A stretch of DNA of 64,000 nucleotides from Leucaena leucocephala (taxonomy: Eukaryota > Streptophyta > Magnoliopsida > Fabales > Fabaceae), in contig CM073536.1 of assembly GCA_037074615.1 (NCBI GenBank), positions 3,105,001 to 3,169,000 of the forward strand, in the 5' to 3' direction. Numbering within the stretch: position 1 is the first letter of the stretch; the number at the start of each line of letters is the position of its first letter. The position numbers were made by a program, and so were the translations under genes. Of this stretch, positions 58,792-64,000 are shown one piece after another. A model generated the notes under the pieces. The model saw only the letters and a program-made list of their open reading frames with translations, searched no databases and had not been told where the DNA came from.

Positions 58792-60410
58792 ATAAACTAT
58801 TTTACACGCTTGCCCCCAATCGCGAATAGATGAAATGCATCCTTCTTTGAGAAGTTCCTCTATTTTCTATCCCTAATTGCGCTGCCAAAGTTGGTTGTGG
58901 GCCATGTTTTTTATTGTAATAAACAAAAACAATCATATTGTACGTCATTTTTTATATTTTTAATTATTTGTAAATATTTTTTGTTATTTAAAATTTGATA
59001 TTAAATTTCTATAAATTATAATTTTTTTTATTATTGATCCGTTATAATATGTGAAGAAATTGTTAGAGTTTTATAGAGTTTGGTCATGCATGTCCAGAGT
59101 TTTAAAAAAATGATTTCATTGATATAGTTACTGTAAATGGATATGATAATCTCAAATTTAGTTCACGAGTCTTTAATATTGAATAATTGTATTAAAAAAA
59201 AGAGGGTAAAACTAATATCAATTGGTTCAATTGATTTGGTGCCAGTGTCTCTTCAACAAAATTTTAATCCCAGTCTTTTTAAAAAAAATATATTCATCTA
59301 ATTTTAAATATATAATATATTTAACTAATTTAATTAGATTAAATAATTAGTTAAATTAATTATTATAACATAGTTTTTATAAAATACTCTAATTATTTTT
59401 TTAAAATTAATCTCTTATTCTCTTACTTGATTATTGTTAAGAAAGTATCAATAAGAGTAATTTAAAATAATATTAATAAATTTAAGAAATATATCTTATA
59501 TTTATAATTAAAATTAATTTATTGGTTATATTATATATTTAGGATTTAGTAAGAAATGAAAAACCTTGGCTGGGATATATTTTTTTTTTATAAATGATCA
59601 AATGATGTTAATATAAAAAGTACCCTACCCTTATATCACGGAAAAGGAAAAAGAACAAAGACAAAGGGATAAAAACGAAGAGAGAGAAGAAATATCTACA
59701 TGCTCATAAGTGAAAAATGAAAAAAGTCTCAAAAAAAGGATGTGTTTGAAGGTGTGCTGGCAAAAAAGGGTATGTTTCAAAGTGGAGAGCAAGACTGAGT
59801 TATTTATGGTTTGAACTTTGAAGCGGCAACTAAAATGGCAAAATGACAGTTGACCCAAAACGAATGGGTCATTGCGAGAGCTTTGACGGCTCAACCTCTC
59901 CAATTGACTGGATTTTAAAGTTCTCACTTCTCAGTTGATGTCAATCAAACACTGTCTTCATGTTATGATCTCTCCATCAATTGCCTCTCCTCTCGCCACT
60001 TGTCTATTCATCTCCATCTGTCTCAAAAATAAACTGTTTACTGTTTTGTTTCTGCAATATCAAAAAGTTCGTGTGGATATTCATCTCCATCTGTCTCAAA
60101 TGACCCCCACGGTCTTATTCTTGTAATTCAACTCTCACTCACATTTTTTAATTTTATTATCCCCTACTTATCGAAAGACATCTGATGTGTAAGGCTTCAC
60201 CTTTAAATAGGTAATTTTATTCATATTGAGTTATGGGAATCCTCCTCTTATTTCTCCCTCTCCCTCCCTCCCTCTTTCCCTCTTTCCCTCTTTCTCTTCT
60301 ATATTCTATTATTTCACTCTATTTATTTTATAATATAAATAGTATTTTCTTGAGTTTGTGCGATTTTTCTTAGTTATTTTTTTTTGCCAAACAATTCGTC
60401 TAATGACTCA
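58792..60410. other. Spacer upstream of bHLH92, no gene seen
   Basis: Very AT-rich with (CCCT)n/(CT)n simple sequence near 60256-60300. Open frames at 59631-59927 (minus) and 59935-60126 have no family features. Confidence 0.6.
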
Positions 60411-61111
60411 GGGTGTGTTTGGTTTAACTTAGATTTAAAAAAAATGAATTATAAAATAATTTTAAAAAATAAATTTTATATGAAAAATAATTTTAAAAAA
60501 ATAAATATTTAAATTATTATTATTAGAATAATTTTTTTAATAAATAAATTATTAAAAAACATACGAGGTAAAATAATAATTATATATAGTATAATTTTAA
60601 ATTTATATTTTTTGTTTAACATTAAATAATAAATAATATACGTGTATATATATATGTTATTAGAGTAATTAATAATAAATAATTAAAAAATTATATTTTT
60701 ATTTTTATTTTTTATACATAATTAAAAATTTAATTTTATATATTTTAACTAATGTAAGTAATTAAAAATGAAGTAACATTAGTTAAGATATATATATAAA
60801 ATAAAAATATAATATAATTTAATAATGATAACAATTCTAAATTAAAGATATACATAATGAAAGCATAAATATAAAGGGTCAAATCGAGAGCAACAGTAAA
60901 AAAAGAGAAAAGAGAAATACTAAAATGACAAAAAATTACAGGGATAAAAGTATAATATCTGAAAAATACATATAAAAAATATTGCAATTCATTTTTAGAA
61001 AATCATGATTTTAAATGAGAAAAATTATAATTTTATCAATAATTAATTTTAACATAAAAATATGTATTTAGGTATTTTTGACCAAATTTCTTTTTCATAC
61101 CTAACACGCAC
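60411..61111. mobile_element. Candidate MITE-like DNA element, 701 bp
   Basis: The left end GGGTGTGTTTGG and the reverse complement of the right end, GTGCGTGTTAGG, are similar at most positions, and the trinucleotide TCA flanks both sides (60408-60410 and 61112-61114). The interior is extremely AT-rich and non-coding. Short imperfect ends and a 3 bp duplication make this tentative. Confidence 0.4.
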
Positions 61112-63206
61112 TCAATTGTTTGAATGTTATTGAAAAAAAATGCAATTAATTGATTTTGACGAATAAATAATGTAAAAAAATGGAACAATATTTATGCTCA
61201 ATAAATTTCTTCCGGGGCAATGTTGTCAATTACATATAGTTTTATATCTTTTCGATCATCTCATATTCCACTGGACGAATTAGGTAGCGATGGTTCTGGC
61301 GCAGTAGCCGGCTACTCAGAGTTGAAGGGAAGAGGGAATTGTTGCCGACGGTGACGGAGGTGAGAGAAAATCGGCGGCGAGGGACAATATTTGGGCGAGA
61401 ACGACCACGGAGGGCCAGGGGCGAAGTTTTTGCCGTTAAGGTTCGGATTTATACGCCTAAATCTCTCTTTTCATCCAACCTTCCAATGATGCGATTATAA
61501 TTGTTCTCATTGACGCCTACATTTGTGTGGAGCAAAGATTTTCGTTTGAGGGTACTATTTACTGATGTTCGGCTGTGCAAATCTGCTGTGCTTCTTCTGT
61601 GAAAATAACTTTTCAATCCTTGTAAATGCTGACAATGTATAAGTTCTCCTCATCAATGTATGCAAATATTTTAATGTTCAATGTATGCAAATAAATTTCT
61701 TCCTCTTCCTTCCTGGACCCAGCTCTCCCCCCACCCCTGGCAGGAAGCATCGCTCCTCCGTTCGAGGGGAGTGTTATTACCTAGCCGCTGCACTTTTCTC
61801 TCCTTGTGCCACCAAACGCCTGAGCGGGTGGGTGGGAAGGAGGCTGTTTTCCATTTCCCTGCTAAAATTTTGCCCAAATGGGTCCTTTGTACGGGGTGGT
61901 TTAGTCTAGAAATTTCCAGGCTTTAGCCAAAATCATTGGAGGGGGTTACATTCTCATGTCATTCTTGTAGCTTTCTGTGCTGCAACAGTAGTGTTACCAG
62001 CAGTTTTGGTAGGTTGATCTGTATCTGTTCTTTAAAAATTTAACAGTGTCTATAAAATTATGGTGGGTACACAGACCCCTTAGTTTTGAAGGGAGCCACA
62101 ACTTTGCTAAACATGATTAGGAAGTTGCAGAGAAACTGGTGTAACAGGACTTATGTTTATACCTTCGCTACTTCATTCTCTTTGAATTTTTTCTTTCTTC
62201 TCTATATCTGGGAAATATGTCTAATCTTGCTGAACAAGCCTTTTCTATTTTTGTATCACTTAGACGAATTATTAGTGTTATTTATGCTTCCTTGATCTGC
62301 TAGCTATTTGTTCAGTGTTGACTGTTCAGAAATTGAGATGCCAACTGCTGATATGTTGAGTAGAGACTTTCTGCATCTTTGTCTTGAGAAAGAGTATATC
62401 ATTATTTTAATGGCAGATACGGAAACGGAATATGATCTTGATATATTTGTGAGTTATTGAATCAGGCAATTTAAGTAACTGCTAGTTATAGAGAATGCCT
62501 ATATCGTTGTTTTTAGCTACAATTTATATCATTGGTGGACAATTTCATGCGAAATAAACATGGTGGTGTCAATAAGTTTTGAGTTTACTTATTTCTTTAT
62601 GTTATAAGGAAAAATATCAGGTGCTTAAGCCTATGTTGTCAAATTGAAAATTTTGTATATTTTTAATCCTTGACTTACATGTGACCAACTCTTGTTATTA
62701 ACATTTTTTACTTCTTTTAGAGTTTAAATCCACTCGTTTTGATTTGATTGGAAAAAGGTTATAAAATATATAAGCTTAAGTTTTAGTTTTCTCCTATATA
62801 ATTGATATTACTGACTAATTCAAATTAAAATGTTGCAACTTGCAAGCCCAACTGAAGGTTAGTTTTCCTAATGTGTGTTGTGCTTATTTCTAAGAGTAGT
62901 GTCATATATAATGAGGCTATATTTGTGAAGTCATGTACTATGAAGCTCAACATGTATAATATAGTTCAATAATTTGTAAAGTATGAACGTTCCAGCTTCG
63001 TCTAGTAAATCTTATGATATTAGTCTCTCATAATCAAGCTGTTCAATTTTATTATTTTTCCAGATTGATTGATACTACAGACTCTCATTATGATGAATGC
63101 TTGGACCTTAGAATTTGGAAACTAATAGAAGTATGCAATCTGACTCTGGAATATCTTTTTATGCTGTGATTGAAGGAATTGAAAGGGTGAAGAAACAAAG
63201 AAAACA
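61112..63206 (+). other. Upstream region and probable 5' UTR/intron of the Pol IV/V subunit gene
   Basis: A GC-rich block at about 61295-61440 ends near a possible donor and may be the first non-coding exon. A second GC-rich block at 61690-61910 has open frames in three frames but no known family. The rest is T-rich, intron-like sequence up to the coding exon. Confidence 0.45.
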
Positions 63207-63749
63207 ATGTTTCTCAAAGTGCAGCTGCCTTGGAATGTCATACTTTCCCCAGAAAGCCTAGAATTAGACGGTACAATGCTTCAACGGTCAATAATCATCC
63301 GCCTTCTGGATGACTTTGCCATGAAGAAGGCTACTAAAGATCTGGGGTACTATCTTTCTGTGACCACACTGGAGAGGATAGGAGAAGGAAAAGTGAGGCA
63401 GCATACTGGGGATGTGCTCTTTCCTGTTGTTTTCAGTGCTCTTACTTTCAAGATCTGCAGGGGAGAGATCTTGGAGGGTGTCGTCCACAAGGTTTTGAAG
63501 CACGGGCTTTTCTTAAGATGTGGACCTGTTGAGAGTCTGTATCTCTCAAACGTGAAGATGCCTGACTACCGTTATGTTCCCGGTGAAAACCCTTACTTCT
63601 TGAATGATAAAATGTCCAAGATTGGAAAAGATGTTGTGGTTCGCTTTGTTGTTATTGGGACAAAGTGGATGGAGGCAGACAGGGAATTTCAGGTATTGGT
63701 CAGTTTGGAAGGGGATTATCTAGGCCCCGTTTCATCTCCTGAAATTTAG
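63207..63749 (+). CDS. Seventh subunit of RNA polymerase IV/V (RPB7-like, NRPD7/NRPE7)
   Basis: A single coding exon of 180 residues, close to the family's usual 174-178. The N-terminal half is the RPB7 ribonucleoprotein-like domain (MFLKVQLPWNVILSPESLEL, ATKDLGYYLSVTTLERIGEGK, GDVLFPVVFSALTFK). The C-terminal half is an OB/S1-like domain (GEILEGVVHKVLKHGLFLRC, GENPYFLNDKMSKIGKDVVVRFVVIGTKW). The combination LPWNV at the start and LGPV near the end fits the Pol IV/V-type copies (At3g22900, At4g14660) better than Pol II RPB7. The subunit pairs with the RPB4-like subunit to form the stalk of the polymerases that make siRNA precursors and scaffold RNAs for RNA-directed DNA methylation. ATG at 63207 is the first in frame after an A-rich leader. 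Confidence 0.9.
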   Translation: MFLKVQLPWNVILSPESLELDGTMLQRSIIIRLLDDFAMKKATKDLGYYLSVTTLERIGEGKVRQHTGDVLFPVVFSALTFKICRGEILEGVVHKVLKHGLFLRCGPVESLYLSNVKMPDYRYVPGENPYFLNDKMSKIGKDVVVRFVVIGTKWMEADREFQVLVSLEGDYLGPVSSPEI

Positions 63750-64000
63750 CTGTGTGGACAAAACTACATAAAATCTTCCTTGGCGTTTGTTCTTAGGCTG
63801 TCCGATCAAAACATAACATGTTTTCTTTGTTAATTATGTGGTGTTGAACCTCAAAAGAGCTCACTTGTTATGTCTATAACTTGACAGCTAACAGTTGAAG
63901 ACTAGAACCTGAGCTTGCTCTTTGTTTATATGTTTGTTGTCTAGATAGAAGACTGACCAGGTGGTGGGAGTGTCTTATCTATCTCTCCTGAAGCCTTTGA
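63750..64000 (+). other. 3' UTR and flank of the Pol IV/V subunit gene
   Basis: Non-coding sequence to the end of the window. Confidence 0.5.

Noticed and set aside
61671..61926. Protein genes in the GC-rich block upstream of NRPD7
   Set aside because: Overlapping frames on both strands without recognisable domains; composition alone explains the long open frames.

Overview
The window is nuclear DNA of a eudicot plant, probably a rosid. The evidence is intron-rich genes with GT-AG junctions, very AT-rich spacers, a Ty1/copia LTR retrotransposon primed by initiator Met-tRNA, a MIR166 hairpin, and plant-specific families (TZP, bHLH92, NRPD/NRPE7, potato type I inhibitors). There is no prokaryotic or organellar gene set. 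The species cannot be named from the sequence.

Layout. 0-2 kb: the 3' end of a MATH/TRAF-domain gene (MUSE13/14 type), then a small secreted-peptide gene with an SGPS motif. 5-24 kb: four tandem potato type I proteinase inhibitor genes, all on the minus strand, each with a 16-19 nt first coding exon and each with a different or variant reactive-site P1 residue (Asp, Ala, Leu, Thr). A 9.07 kb copia element (9288-18357) with apparently identical 1910 bp LTRs and a 5 bp target duplication sits inside one of the duplicated spacers. 25-31 kb: XRCC4 (minus) diverges from a ureidoglycolate hydrolase gene (plus) that carries four frameshifts and a lost splice acceptor. 31-33 kb: a short Alba-domain gene (minus). 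36.6 kb: a MIR166 precursor (plus). 39.6-43.3 kb: a membrane-anchored START-domain gene (plus). 44-48 kb: a transposon-rich stretch with an FPF1-like fragment joined to a copia gag fragment and the 3' end of a gypsy element, flanked by a ~340 bp direct repeat. 51-56 kb: TZP (tandem zinc knuckle/PLUS3). 57.6-58.6 kb: bHLH92 (minus). 63.2-63.7 kb: the Pol IV/Pol V seventh subunit.

From memory of Arabidopsis loci, TRAF, inhibitors, UAH, MIR166, TZP and bHLH92 follow the order of At5g43560-At5g43650, while XRCC4, START and NRPD7 match genes near At3g22900-At3g23100. The window therefore looks like an unfractionated version of a segment that Arabidopsis keeps split between duplicated blocks. The genes do not form one pathway. 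Common themes are defence and stress (TRAF, peptide, inhibitors, bHLH92), light and growth control (TZP, MIR166), DNA repair and RNA-directed silencing (XRCC4, NRPD7). Gene models below were built by hand from splice signals and family similarity; no search was run.
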